Positions 30,431 to 41,112 of a DNA stretch of 64,000 nucleotides are shown here, one piece after another. The position numbers and the translations under genes were made by a program. The DNA lies in contig NCJL01000001.1 of the NCBI GenBank assembly GCA_002278935.1, positions 1-64,000 on the forward strand, read 5' to 3'. The notes below the pieces were generated by a model. That model saw only the letters and a list, made by a program, of their open reading frames with translations. It did not search any database and was not told the origin of the DNA. The number at the start of each line of letters is the position of its first letter. Position 1 is the first letter of the stretch. The DNA comes from Gallionellales bacterium 39-52-133 (lineage in GTDB: Bacteria; Pseudomonadota; Gammaproteobacteria; Burkholderiales; Gallionellaceae).

Positions 30431-32042
30431 CTTTGGCTTCAGCCTCCGTATTGCGCGTGATATACCATTGCTGGGCAATTGAAAGCACGTTGTTGACGAC
30501 TGAATACAATACCAGCCCGGCGGGGAAGAAGAAGAATACGACACTGAAGGCTACCGGCATAATCTGCATTAACTTTGCCTGCATGGGATCCGGCGGTGTA
30601 GGGTTCAGTTTTGTCTGGATTACCATGCTGATACCCATCACTATGGGTAAAACATAATAGGGATCGGCTTTGGACAGGTCAGTTATCCAGCCGATAAACG
30701 GTGCATAACGCATCTCTACGCTGGCCAGAATTGCCCAATACAGTGAAATGAAGACAGGAATCTGAATTAACACCGGCAAACAGCCACCGAGAGGATTAAT
30801 TTTCTCGGTCTTATACAGATCCATCATTGCACGATTCAAACGCTCACGATCATCGCTATACTGTTCCTTGATTTTAGCGAGCTTTGGTGCAACAACGCGC
30901 ATTTTTGCCATCGAGCGATAACTTGCCGCTGATAAGGGGAAAAATGCCAATTTGATAAGAATGGTCAAAATGATAATAGCCAAACCCCAGTTTTGAACCC
31001 AGTTGTGTATAAAGGTTAATAACCAGAACAAAGGTTTGGCAATAATCGTGAGGAAGCCATAATCAACACTTAGACCCAAACCCGGAGCGATGGCATCCAG
31101 GCTGCTTTGAGCGGGTCCAACATATAGCGGTACTGAAATACCTCCAGATTTACCCGGTTCTATCTCTGTGACGGGCAGAATCAGTCCGACTGAATACAGC
31201 TTGTTTTCAAGCTGTTTTACGTAAAATTCGCGGGGCGTATTTCCTTTGGGTAGCCAGGCTGAAACAAAATAGTGTTGCAACATGCCAGCCCAGCCATTAT
31301 CTGCAGTTTGAGGGACGCTAGCGCTATTCTTTGAGATGCTCGCAAAGTCAATTTTCTGGAACTTGTCTTTATCGGTATAGACAGCTGGCCCGGTATAAGT
31401 GGGCACAAACATCGTGCCTCCGGCCGGCTCAACGTCATCTCTTATTAATTGGAAATAAGCGGAAGAAACAAGATTTTCGTTGCTTAGATTGGTAACTTCA
31501 TAATTAACATCAATTAAATAGCTACTTTTATGAAATACATATCGCTTAATAACCTTGGCGCCCTGGCTATTTTTTGACGTTAAGCTGATTTCAACAGTTT
31601 CTTTTCCCTTGGCAAGTTCATATTCCTTAAATTCTGCGGAAAATTCAGTGTTATGTGTGGGCAAACCCGCACCCAATAAGCCTGACTGGGCAATATATTT
31701 ATGGCTATCTTCCTGCTGAAACAATACAAATGGTTTAGTTTTGTCCGCTGTATCGAAGTGCTTTAGCAGTTCGATATGAACAATGTCACCACCCAGAGTG
31801 CTGATCTCGGCACGTAAAAAATCTGTTTTAACAATGATTTTTTCACCCTTCTTCTGAATTTGTTGAGCAGATACTAGAGGCTTAGCGGGTGTATCAATTG
31901 TTTTTAATGTGGGGCTAGGAACAGGGGTAGCGTTCACGGAAACGACCTGTTGAACAGGATTTTGTTGCTTCTGCCAACCTTCCCACAGCAAGAAAATTGA
32001 AAATGAAAAGATCAGAAACAGAAAGACTCGTTGAAAATCCAT
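30414..32042 (-). CDS. yidC: membrane protein insertase YidC
   Basis: Protein of 542 residues. It has an N-terminal membrane anchor (about 4-21), a large periplasmic domain of beta-sandwich type (about 55-340), and the conserved C-terminal core with several membrane helices ([20 protein letters not shown], then the cytoplasmic coiled region and [20 protein letters not shown]). It inserts membrane proteins, including subunits of the ATP synthase encoded nearby. Confidence 0.97.
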   Translation of the reverse strand: MDFQRVFLFLIFSFSIFLLWEGWQKQQNPVQQVVSVNATPVPSPTLKTIDTPAKPLVSAQQIQKKGEKIIVKTDFLRAEISTLGGDIVHIELLKHFDTADKTKPFVLFQQEDSHKYIAQSGLLGAGLPTHNTEFSAEFKEYELAKGKETVEISLTSKNSQGAKVIKRYVFHKSSYLIDVNYEVTNLSNENLVSSAYFQLIRDDVEPAGGTMFVPTYTGPAVYTDKDKFQKIDFASISKNSASVPQTADNGWAGMLQHYFVSAWLPKGNTPREFYVKQLENKLYSVGLILPVTEIEPGKSGGISVPLYVGPAQSSLDAIAPGLGLSVDYGFLTIIAKPLFWLLTFIHNWVQNWGLAIIILTILIKLAFFPLSAASYRSMAKMRVVAPKLAKIKEQYSDDRERLNRAMMDLYKTEKINPLGGCLPVLIQIPVFISLYWAILASVEMRYAPFIGWITDLSKADPYYVLPIVMGISMVIQTKLNPTPPDPMQAKLMQIMPVAFSVVFFFFPAGLVLYSVVNNVLSIAQQWYITRNTEAEAKGAAKV

Positions 32043-32064
32043 TGGGACATTAACCTATGAAGAA

Positions 32065-32277
32065 CTAAGGGGCAGGATCATAACCGCCAGGATTCCATGG
32101 GTTGCAACGCAACACACGTTTTAAGCTAAGCCAGCTACCCCTTAGTGCCCCATGCTTGACGATTGCTTCACTAGCGTATTGGGAACAACTAGGCGTAAAG
32201 CGGCAAGATGGCGCCATTAATGGGCTGATAGCATATTGGTAAAGCTTAATTAATCGTAGCAATACAGATTGGATCAT
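32065..32277 (-). CDS. yidD: membrane protein insertion efficiency factor YidD
   Basis: Protein of 70 residues with the family pattern: [20 protein letters not shown] near the middle with conserved Cys, and GYDPAP at the end. It probably helps YidC. It overlaps rnpA by 4 bases. Confidence 0.95.
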   Translation of the reverse strand: MIQSVLLRLIKLYQYAISPLMAPSCRFTPSCSQYASEAIVKHGALRGSWLSLKRVLRCNPWNPGGYDPAP

Positions 32278-32615
32278 TTTATTTTTGTCGTTAGCAATAA
32301 CTCAAGCAAAGCTGCTTTTGCTTCAACACTTGAACTTTTGGGTAAACTTCTTCTAATTCTCACAATAAAATCAAGTGCGGGCAAATTTGAATAGTTATGC
32401 CTGAAAGTCTCACGAATCATGCGTTTGACATAATTTCTACTGACCGATTTTGCAATGGTGCGCTTGCTAACCACCATACCTAATCTGGCTATATCATGTT
32501 TACTATCTACCAGACTAATAGTAAACCATTTATTTATTAAGCCTTTGTGACGAAATGCTTGCTCAAAAACCTGGCTTTGTCCTACACGCCGGCCCGGAGG
32601 AAAGGCAAATTTCAC
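32274..32615 (-). CDS. rnpA: ribonuclease P protein component
   Basis: Protein of 113 residues. The basic RNR signature region is visible ([19 protein letters not shown], about residues 59-77). It supports the RNase P RNA in tRNA 5' processing. The start is GTG at 32615, 21 bases after rpmH; no better start was found. Confidence 0.95.
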   Translation of the reverse strand: MKFAFPPGRRVGQSQVFEQAFRHKGLINKWFTISLVDSKHDIARLGMVVSKRTIAKSVSRNYVKRMIRETFRHNYSNLPALDFIVRIRRSLPKSSSVEAKAALLELLLTTKIK

Positions 32616-32636
32616 AAAATAATTACTTGGGCTGCA

Positions 32637-32771
32637 TTAAACAGCAAGGCGGGCACGACCTTTACCTCTGCGAGCGGCGATTACTGCACGGCCACCTTTG
32701 GTTCTCATACGTACCAGAAATCCGTGAGTACGCTTCCGTTTAATAACTGATGGTTGATATGTGCGTTTCAT
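32637..32771 (-). CDS. rpmH: 50S ribosomal protein L34
   Basis: Protein of 44 residues, very basic and of the usual length ([18 protein letters not shown] at the start, [11 protein letters not shown] at the end). It is first in the rpmH-rnpA-yidD-yidC-mnmE group and transcribed away from dnaA. Confidence 0.97.
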   Translation of the reverse strand: MKRTYQPSVIKRKRTHGFLVRMRTKGGRAVIAARRGKGRARLAV

Positions 32772-32809
32772 GATTTATAGCCCTATTGTTAAGTTTTCGA
32801 AAGCCTGCA

Positions 32810-32838
32810 ATTACAATACTTTAGTGGCCCGGTGTCAA
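32810..32838 (-). promoter_or_regulatory. rpmH promoter
   Basis: On the minus strand, TTGACA (32838-32833) and TGTAAT (32815-32810) with 17-bp spacing, 39 bases before the rpmH start. A DnaA box lies 15 bases upstream of the -35. Confidence 0.72.
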
Positions 32839-32853
32839 GAACAATTTATTCGC

Positions 32854-32862
32854 TGTGGATAA
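32854..32862 (-). promoter_or_regulatory. DnaA box upstream of dnaA
   Basis: TTATCCACA on the minus strand, a perfect consensus box. It lies between the divergent rpmH and dnaA genes and could mediate autoregulation of dnaA; a weak -10-like TAGAAT for dnaA is at 32879-32884. Confidence 0.8.
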
Positions 32863-32921
32863 CTTTCGATCTACGCTGTAGAATGATTGCAAATTACTTT
32901 CAGAAAATATTCAAGTAAACC

Positions 32922-34259
32922 ATGCCAGATATATCATTGTGGAGCGAATGTCTTCATTTTTTTGAAGAAACTCTTCCACCTCAACAATTTAATTCATGGA
33001 TCAAACCACTCCATTGCGAAGAAATTGCTGACAAATTTATATTGACCGCCCCGAACACTTTTATTCTAAAAGTGATTCAAGATCGTTTTTTGCCTGAAAT
33101 TACAAAGATTGTTGAGAGATCGTTAACAAAAAAACCGCAATTTGAATTTAAAATTGGGAAAAGAACTGTTTCACCTTCATCGCCGAAAATATTACCCGAA
33201 ATTTTAGTAGAGCCTGTCATTCAAATTAACAACAAAAATCATAGCAAACTCAATGGTTCACTTGCATTTGAAAATTTTGTAACCGGTAAAGCAAACCAAC
33301 TTGCCCATGCAGCTGCAATGCAAGTCGCTAATTTCCCGGGCACTATTTACAATCCATTATTTATTTATGGTGGAGTTGGATTAGGTAAAACGCATTTATT
33401 ACAATCTATTGGTAATCTGGTTAAAAAAGACAATTCACAAGCCAAAATTTGCTATGTACACGCAACTAATTACATCTCTGATGTAGTTCGGGCTTTTCAA
33501 ACAAAGAAATTCGATGAATTTAAGCAATTTTATAATTCACTGGATTTGTTATTGATTGATGATATTCAATTTATTGCAGATAAACCAGGCACTCAACAAG
33601 AATTTTTCTATACCCTAAATTCATTAATAGACTCTAATAAACAAGTTGTTATTACTTGCGATACCTTTCCAAAGGAAATTTCAGGAATAGAGGCAAGACT
33701 AACTTCAAGATTTAGTTGCGGTTTAACAGTTGCAGTAGAACCTCCAGGACTTGAAATGAGGGTAGCAATTTTGCTGCAAAAATCTGCTACTCTAAATCAC
33801 CCAATAAAAGAAGAGGTTGCATTTTTTATTGCAAAGCATGTCAGATCCAATATTAGAGAACTTGAAGGTGCATTGAATCGTATATTGGCCTATGCTAAAT
33901 TTCATAAGGAAAATATAACAGTTGAAACATCCAAAGAAGCCTTAAAGGATTTACTTTCTGCTCAGAATAAACAGGTTTCAATTGAAAATATTCAAAAAAC
34001 AGTGGCTGATTTCTATAGACTGAAAGTCATTGAGCTTTTGTCAAAAAAAAGAACAAGAACAATTGCAAGACCCAGACAAATGGCCATGTGCCTAGCCAGG
34101 GAACTAACACAATTAAGTTTGCCTGAAATTGGGCATGCTTTTGGTGGAAGAGATCATTCGACTGTCTTGCATGCATGCAAAACGATAGAAAATTTACGTA
34201 ATTTAGATCATGCACTCAATGCTGATTTCAATTTACTTAATCAAACTTTAAGAAATTAG
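32922..34259 (+). CDS. dnaA: chromosomal replication initiator protein DnaA
   Basis: Protein of 445 residues. Domain I is at about 1-85. The AAA+ domain III has Walker [11 protein letters not shown] (about residues 148-157), Walker [10 protein letters not shown] and the signature [12 protein letters not shown]. The DNA-binding domain IV has [15 protein letters not shown] (about 407-421). Domain II is short. The gene is strikingly AT-rich compared with most of the window, as are dnaN and the spacer between them. Confidence 0.98.
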   Translation: MPDISLWSECLHFFEETLPPQQFNSWIKPLHCEEIADKFILTAPNTFILKVIQDRFLPEITKIVERSLTKKPQFEFKIGKRTVSPSSPKILPEILVEPVIQINNKNHSKLNGSLAFENFVTGKANQLAHAAAMQVANFPGTIYNPLFIYGGVGLGKTHLLQSIGNLVKKDNSQAKICYVHATNYISDVVRAFQTKKFDEFKQFYNSLDLLLIDDIQFIADKPGTQQEFFYTLNSLIDSNKQVVITCDTFPKEISGIEARLTSRFSCGLTVAVEPPGLEMRVAILLQKSATLNHPIKEEVAFFIAKHVRSNIRELEGALNRILAYAKFHKENITVETSKEALKDLLSAQNKQVSIENIQKTVADFYRLKVIELLSKKRTRTIARPRQMAMCLARELTQLSLPEIGHAFGGRDHSTVLHACKTIENLRNLDHALNADFNLLNQTLRN

Positions 34260-34458
34260 TTATTTTGTTGATAAAGGCATATATTTTGTGGATAAGTAGA
34301 TAAATTAAAAATATATAAATTTTATACACAATTTATTAACATCTAAAAGTTCAATTATCATTTAAAAGTTTGTTAAATAACTTACTGAAAATGAATAAAA
34401 AATTGAGTTATCAACAGAAATAAGCACTATTATTATTGTTATTAAGGATATATAAAGA
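34260..34458. other. probable replication origin (oriC), dnaA-dnaN spacer
   Basis: A 199-bp, very AT-rich spacer with four DnaA-box-like sites: TGTTGATAA (34266-34274, one mismatch), TGTGGATAA (34287-34295, perfect on the minus strand), TTATACACA (34322-34330, fits TTWTNCACA) and TTATCAACA (34408-34416, one mismatch). Genes on the left are mostly on the minus strand and genes on the right on the plus strand, so this is where replication arms would diverge. The dnaA-rpmH spacer, with one more box, may contribute. Confidence 0.75.
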
Positions 34459-35565
34459 ATGTTTATTGAAAAGATTAATAAAGAAGTTTTATTAAAGCCG
34501 CTACAAACTGTAGTAGGAATAGTAGAACGGAAACAGCCCTTGCCTATACTTTCTAATGTGCTAATTGAAAAGAATGCTACTGGTATTCGTTTCTTGGCAA
34601 CTGACTTAGAAATTCAAATTTCAACTGAGATTAAAGATGCTGAATTAGCCGGTAGTGAAGAGTCAATTACTGTAGCAGCTAAAAAATTACAGGAAATACT
34701 TAGAGTATTACCGGACAACAGCAAAATAACGCTAGACATTCAGGATTCGCGTCTTTTAGTAAAAGTTCTAAAAAGTAAATTTACGTTACAAACTTTGCCC
34801 TCGCAGGACTTTCCAAAAATAAGTGAACAATTAAGCAACTCAACTACTATTGAAATTGAACAGAAATTACTCAAAAAGCTTTTAGGTTCTGTACAGTACG
34901 CTATGGCACAACAGGACATACGCTATTATTTAAATGGCGTATTGCTTGTAATTGAAGGTAATTTGATTAAATTAATTGCTACAGATGGCCATAGACTTGC
35001 TTATACAAGTGCAAAATTAAATCAAGAGTTTACAAAGCGTGAAGTTATTTTATCCAGAAAAACAGTCAGCGAATTGTTTAAGTTATTGTCAGATAATGAA
35101 GAAAAAATTACACTTGAACTGGCAGAAAAACAAGTAAAAATAACTTTTTCCGACATTACATTAACAACTAAAGTAATTGACGGAAAATTTCCAGATTATG
35201 ATCGTGTTATTCCCAGCTACACAAACCATTTAAATCTTGATCGACAAACCATATTACATGCACTGCAACGAGCAGCAATTCTGTCAAATGAAAAATTCCG
35301 CGGAGTACGATTTGTAATGACAGAGAAAAATATGCGAATCATCAGCAGTAATACCGAACAGGAAGAAGCCCAGGAAGATATTGAAAATGATTATCATGGC
35401 CCTGCTTTAGATATTGGGTTTAATGTTAATTATTTGTTAGATGGTTTATCAAATGCCAACACGCAAGAGATTACATTCTCTTTTGGTGATTCAAATAGCA
35501 GTATTTTAATAACAGTGCCCGGCAATGAAGATTTTAAGTATGTTGTCATGCCAATGCGCATTTAA
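34459..35565 (+). CDS. dnaN: DNA polymerase III subunit beta (sliding clamp)
   Basis: Protein of 368 residues with the three-domain clamp fold. LPILSNVLIEKN near the start, ATDGHRLAYT in the second domain and the C-terminal YVVMPMRI are conserved marks. AAGGA at 34445-34449 precedes the ATG. Coding sequence is AT-rich like dnaA. Confidence 0.97.
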   Translation: MFIEKINKEVLLKPLQTVVGIVERKQPLPILSNVLIEKNATGIRFLATDLEIQISTEIKDAELAGSEESITVAAKKLQEILRVLPDNSKITLDIQDSRLLVKVLKSKFTLQTLPSQDFPKISEQLSNSTTIEIEQKLLKKLLGSVQYAMAQQDIRYYLNGVLLVIEGNLIKLIATDGHRLAYTSAKLNQEFTKREVILSRKTVSELFKLLSDNEEKITLELAEKQVKITFSDITLTTKVIDGKFPDYDRVIPSYTNHLNLDRQTILHALQRAAILSNEKFRGVRFVMTEKNMRIISSNTEQEEAQEDIENDYHGPALDIGFNVNYLLDGLSNANTQEITFSFGDSNSSILITVPGNEDFKYVVMPMRI

Positions 35566-37995
<2,430 letters not shown>

Positions 37996-38095
37996 ACTGC
38001 ATTTCAATTTGCTACGCAGCAAATAATCAGGCTTCAGTGCACGAAACACCCGGTAAATTTGATCTGGTTTAATGTGCTGCACTGCCGGGATTAAC

Positions 38096-38713
38096 ATGAA
38101 AATCAACACAACGTGGACAGGTCCCGTTGCAGTATCGTTATTGCTGCATGTTGCAATAGTGATATTACTGACGAAGAATATCAAACTCTTCAACCCTGAA
38201 ATATCTCCGCAAGAATCAATAACAGTCGAGTTCGCTGTTATACAAAAAAATTCAATAAAATCAAATAGTTACGCAGATATTGTGAAATCATCACCTGTGA
38301 TTCCACCCGTCAGCAAAGAAGTGGTGCCTGCTACTATTGCAGAACCAGAGAAAATTCAGGTAACACAAGCAGAATCACAGCAGCCTCTAGATAAGCAACA
38401 ACCAATAAATGCAGTAAAGTTAAATATTCAAGCATTAAACAAGCTTACACGTCCACCCTCCTATCTCAACAAAATTGAACCCGCATATCCTGTTACAGAG
38501 CAAAGGGCAGGAAGCCAGGCAACGGTTCTGGCGGAAGCCACCATAGATGAAAAAGGAGAGGTAATTGAGGTGAAAATTGTCAAAAGTGCGGGAAATAATT
38601 TTGACAAAGCTGTCATTGAAGCACTCAACAAAAGTAAATTCACACCCGGATTGATAGGAAAAGATGCGGTGGCTGTTCGAGTTTTGATCCCTTTTCGCTT
38701 TAATTTAAAGTAA
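38096..38713 (+). CDS. tonB: TonB family energy transducer
   Basis: Protein of 205 residues. One N-terminal membrane anchor (about 8-25), a variable periplasmic linker with Pro residues (about 55-115) and a C-terminal TonB domain (about 125-205; QATVLAEATIDEKGEVIEVK, FTPGLIGKDAVAVRVLIPF) are visible. It should transmit proton-motive force to the outer-membrane receptor encoded 9 bases downstream; no exbB or exbD is in the window. The ATG at 38096 begins the anchor (MKINTTWTGPVAV). Confidence 0.9.
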   Translation: MKINTTWTGPVAVSLLLHVAIVILLTKNIKLFNPEISPQESITVEFAVIQKNSIKSNSYADIVKSSPVIPPVSKEVVPATIAEPEKIQVTQAESQQPLDKQQPINAVKLNIQALNKLTRPPSYLNKIEPAYPVTEQRAGSQATVLAEATIDEKGEVIEVKIVKSAGNNFDKAVIEALNKSKFTPGLIGKDAVAVRVLIPFRFNLK

Positions 38714-38722
38714 ACGCTCACA

Positions 38723-40975
38723 ATGAAATTTTTGGCAAAATTAACACTTTTTCTTTTTTGCTCATACTTTTTTGCATCAGCAGAGAATCTGTCAGCACAA
38801 GAAGCAAATCTGCAAATACGTGGCAAAGTACTACAAAAAGGGACTAAGAAGCCGATCCAAGGTGCCTTAGTCTCAGTAAGTGAAATTGAAACACTGCTTA
38901 CAACAACGGAAGATGATGGAAGTTATGTGCTCAATTTTCCACAGCAAGGAAAATATACAATTACAGCAACTGCATTGGGCACCGAAGAGCCAGTATCGAG
39001 CACGGTCACCATTATTGATAAGCAATCAAACATAAATCTGAATTTCTATTTACGCTCATCGACGTTACTTCCTGAAATAGTTGTAAGTGCAGAACGAAAT
39101 CCCAACAGGATCAGTAAAACAGTCATTAAGGGAGAGGAGTTAAGAGAAATTGCGGGATCCTCCGGTGATCCGTTAAAGGGTTTGCAAAGTTTACCGGGTA
39201 TTGCAATGTCAAATGGCAGCAGCAGTGCTCCTGCCGTTAGAGGTTCCGGTCCTGGTGATAACTTTTTTTATGCAGATGGCATTCCCGTAGGCAAGGTATT
39301 TCATTACGGCGGAATCAGCGTATTCAATGGTGATTTGATTGATAATTTCAATTTGTATAGTGCGGCCTTTGCACCGTATTACGACAATGTTACCGGCGCT
39401 ATTTTGGACATCAGTTTGCGTAATCCACGGACAGACCGGTTGGGAGGCAAACTTAATATTAGTCTGACCGGTGCAGATTTTTTAGTGGAGGGGCCGGCGG
39501 GAAATGAACAATCATTTTACTTTGCGGCAAGACGCAGCTATTTCGATTTATTAATTCGGTCTGTAGAAAGAAATGGCGTCACGCTACAAATTCCCAACTA
39601 TTCAGATTATCAGGGGAAATATTTGTGGAATATGAATTTTGATAATCGATTATCTTTTCATGTTACCGGTGCATCTGACAGTCTTAGATTAAATATTGCG
39701 AGCGATTCAGATTTAGCCAGGACTCAGCCTGATCTGGCAGGCTCCATAAGTGCCCAGGATTTATCAGCAACCCAGGCCGTGGTGTGGGATACAAGGATAA
39801 ACCCAGGAATAAATAATAAATTGGTAATGGGACGAAGATTCAGTCAGGCTGAAAATGTCGTGGGATCTGCCGGCACAATATATATTGATACAAATAATAT
39901 TTTTATTCGGGAACAGTTGCGAAATTCACGGCAAGACAAGCATGATTTAACTTTCGCAACCAGTGTAACGTACAGCGAAGTCAATCTGGACCTGAACGTT
40001 AAAAACACAAATTGCACGCAATTTAATGTTGGATGTGATTTAAGCAGTGCCACAATGGTACAACTAAAAGACAAGCTTAACTTTTATACCTGGGATGTTT
40101 CCGCACAAGATCGCTGGCGAATTGCTCAAAAATTGGTCATTATTGGCGGTCTTCGTCATAGCAAAGAAAACTACCTTAATCAATCATATACCGAACCTCG
40201 AATCGGTATGGAATGGGAATGGTCCGAGCAGACATTGTTCAGTGCAGGCTGGGGCCGACATAATCAGCTTCCGACCGGACAGCAAATTGCGCGTAACTTT
40301 GGCAATCCTCAACTTTCACATATACGTGCAGACCATAGTGTAATAGGTGTAAGTCAGAAGCTTGATAATGACTGGTTCTGGAAGACAGAAGCTTATTATA
40401 AAAAATTTGGTGATTTAGTGGTGGGCGTGAATGATCCCGCGATAAATTATGTAAATGGTGCGAGTGGCGCGGCATACGGCACAGAATTATTGATTAAAAA
40501 GGAAGCGACAGATCGCTTGTCCGGCTGGTTAGCCCTTACCTTATCCAGGTCCGAGCGACGTAATGATCTGACAGGTGAGACTTTCCGGTTTGAGTATGAC
40601 CAGCCTGTCAATACCACCTTGGTTACCAACTACAAGATTTCCAGCGAGTGGTCATTTGGCAGCAAATGGAGTTATAACAGCGGGCGCCCCTATACACCAG
40701 TTACAGGGACGAGCGGGACATATACTGACGGTCGCCCGATTCCGGTGTATGCAGCAATTAACTCGGGAACTTTACCGGACTTTCATCGGCTGGATATCCG
40801 TTTTGACCGGCATTATATTTTTGACACCTGGAAGCTCAATACGTACTTTGAGCTGAATAACGTTTACAGGCGAAAAAATATTGTGGGCTATGATTACGGT
40901 CCAAACTATGACAAAAAAGAAGCAATTGAGCCTTTTGTCATACCGTTTTCATTTGGTGTACAAGGAGAATTTTGA
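38723..40975 (+). CDS. TonB-dependent outer-membrane receptor with N-terminal carboxypeptidase-regulatory-like domain
   Basis: Protein of 750 residues. After a signal peptide (about 1-25) comes a carboxypeptidase-regulatory-like beta domain (about 30-110; GALVSVSEIETLLTTTEDDG). The plug follows (about 115-225; PLKGLQSLPGIAMSNGSSSA), then a beta-barrel ending in Phe, as outer-membrane proteins require. This modular form is often found in receptors for complex or carbohydrate ligands, but the substrate cannot be named; no metal-uptake genes are nearby. It forms a two-gene unit with tonB. Confidence 0.9.
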   Translation: MKFLAKLTLFLFCSYFFASAENLSAQEANLQIRGKVLQKGTKKPIQGALVSVSEIETLLTTTEDDGSYVLNFPQQGKYTITATALGTEEPVSSTVTIIDKQSNINLNFYLRSSTLLPEIVVSAERNPNRISKTVIKGEELREIAGSSGDPLKGLQSLPGIAMSNGSSSAPAVRGSGPGDNFFYADGIPVGKVFHYGGISVFNGDLIDNFNLYSAAFAPYYDNVTGAILDISLRNPRTDRLGGKLNISLTGADFLVEGPAGNEQSFYFAARRSYFDLLIRSVERNGVTLQIPNYSDYQGKYLWNMNFDNRLSFHVTGASDSLRLNIASDSDLARTQPDLAGSISAQDLSATQAVVWDTRINPGINNKLVMGRRFSQAENVVGSAGTIYIDTNNIFIREQLRNSRQDKHDLTFATSVTYSEVNLDLNVKNTNCTQFNVGCDLSSATMVQLKDKLNFYTWDVSAQDRWRIAQKLVIIGGLRHSKENYLNQSYTEPRIGMEWEWSEQTLFSAGWGRHNQLPTGQQIARNFGNPQLSHIRADHSVIGVSQKLDNDWFWKTEAYYKKFGDLVVGVNDPAINYVNGASGAAYGTELLIKKEATDRLSGWLALTLSRSERRNDLTGETFRFEYDQPVNTTLVTNYKISSEWSFGSKWSYNSGRPYTPVTGTSGTYTDGRPIPVYAAINSGTLPDFHRLDIRFDRHYIFDTWKLNTYFELNNVYRRKNIVGYDYGPNYDKKEAIEPFVIPFSFGVQGEF

Positions 40976-41033
40976 AGGGATTACACAGAGAAATAATAAA
41001 GGTGAGTAGCGGATAAAATTCAAGCTATATCTG

Positions 41034-41055
41034 CAAGTCATTGATTATATTGAAT
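41034..41055 (-). repeat. intergenic repeat with IHF-like site (copy 4, inverted)
   Basis: On the minus strand, ATTCAATATAATCAA followed by TGACTTG, again fitting WATCAANNNNTTR. It lies between the convergent receptor and topA genes. Confidence 0.6.
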
Positions 41056-41112
41056 ATTTTTAGCTGTCCAAAATATTGCTTCTATCGCTTGGGAATATAA
41101 AAATTTCAGAAA

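Noticed and set aside
30431-30544. N-terminal extension of MnmE
   Set aside because: It reads through yidC in another frame and is Ser/Cys-rich, unlike MnmE; GTG at 30430 gives the usual start.
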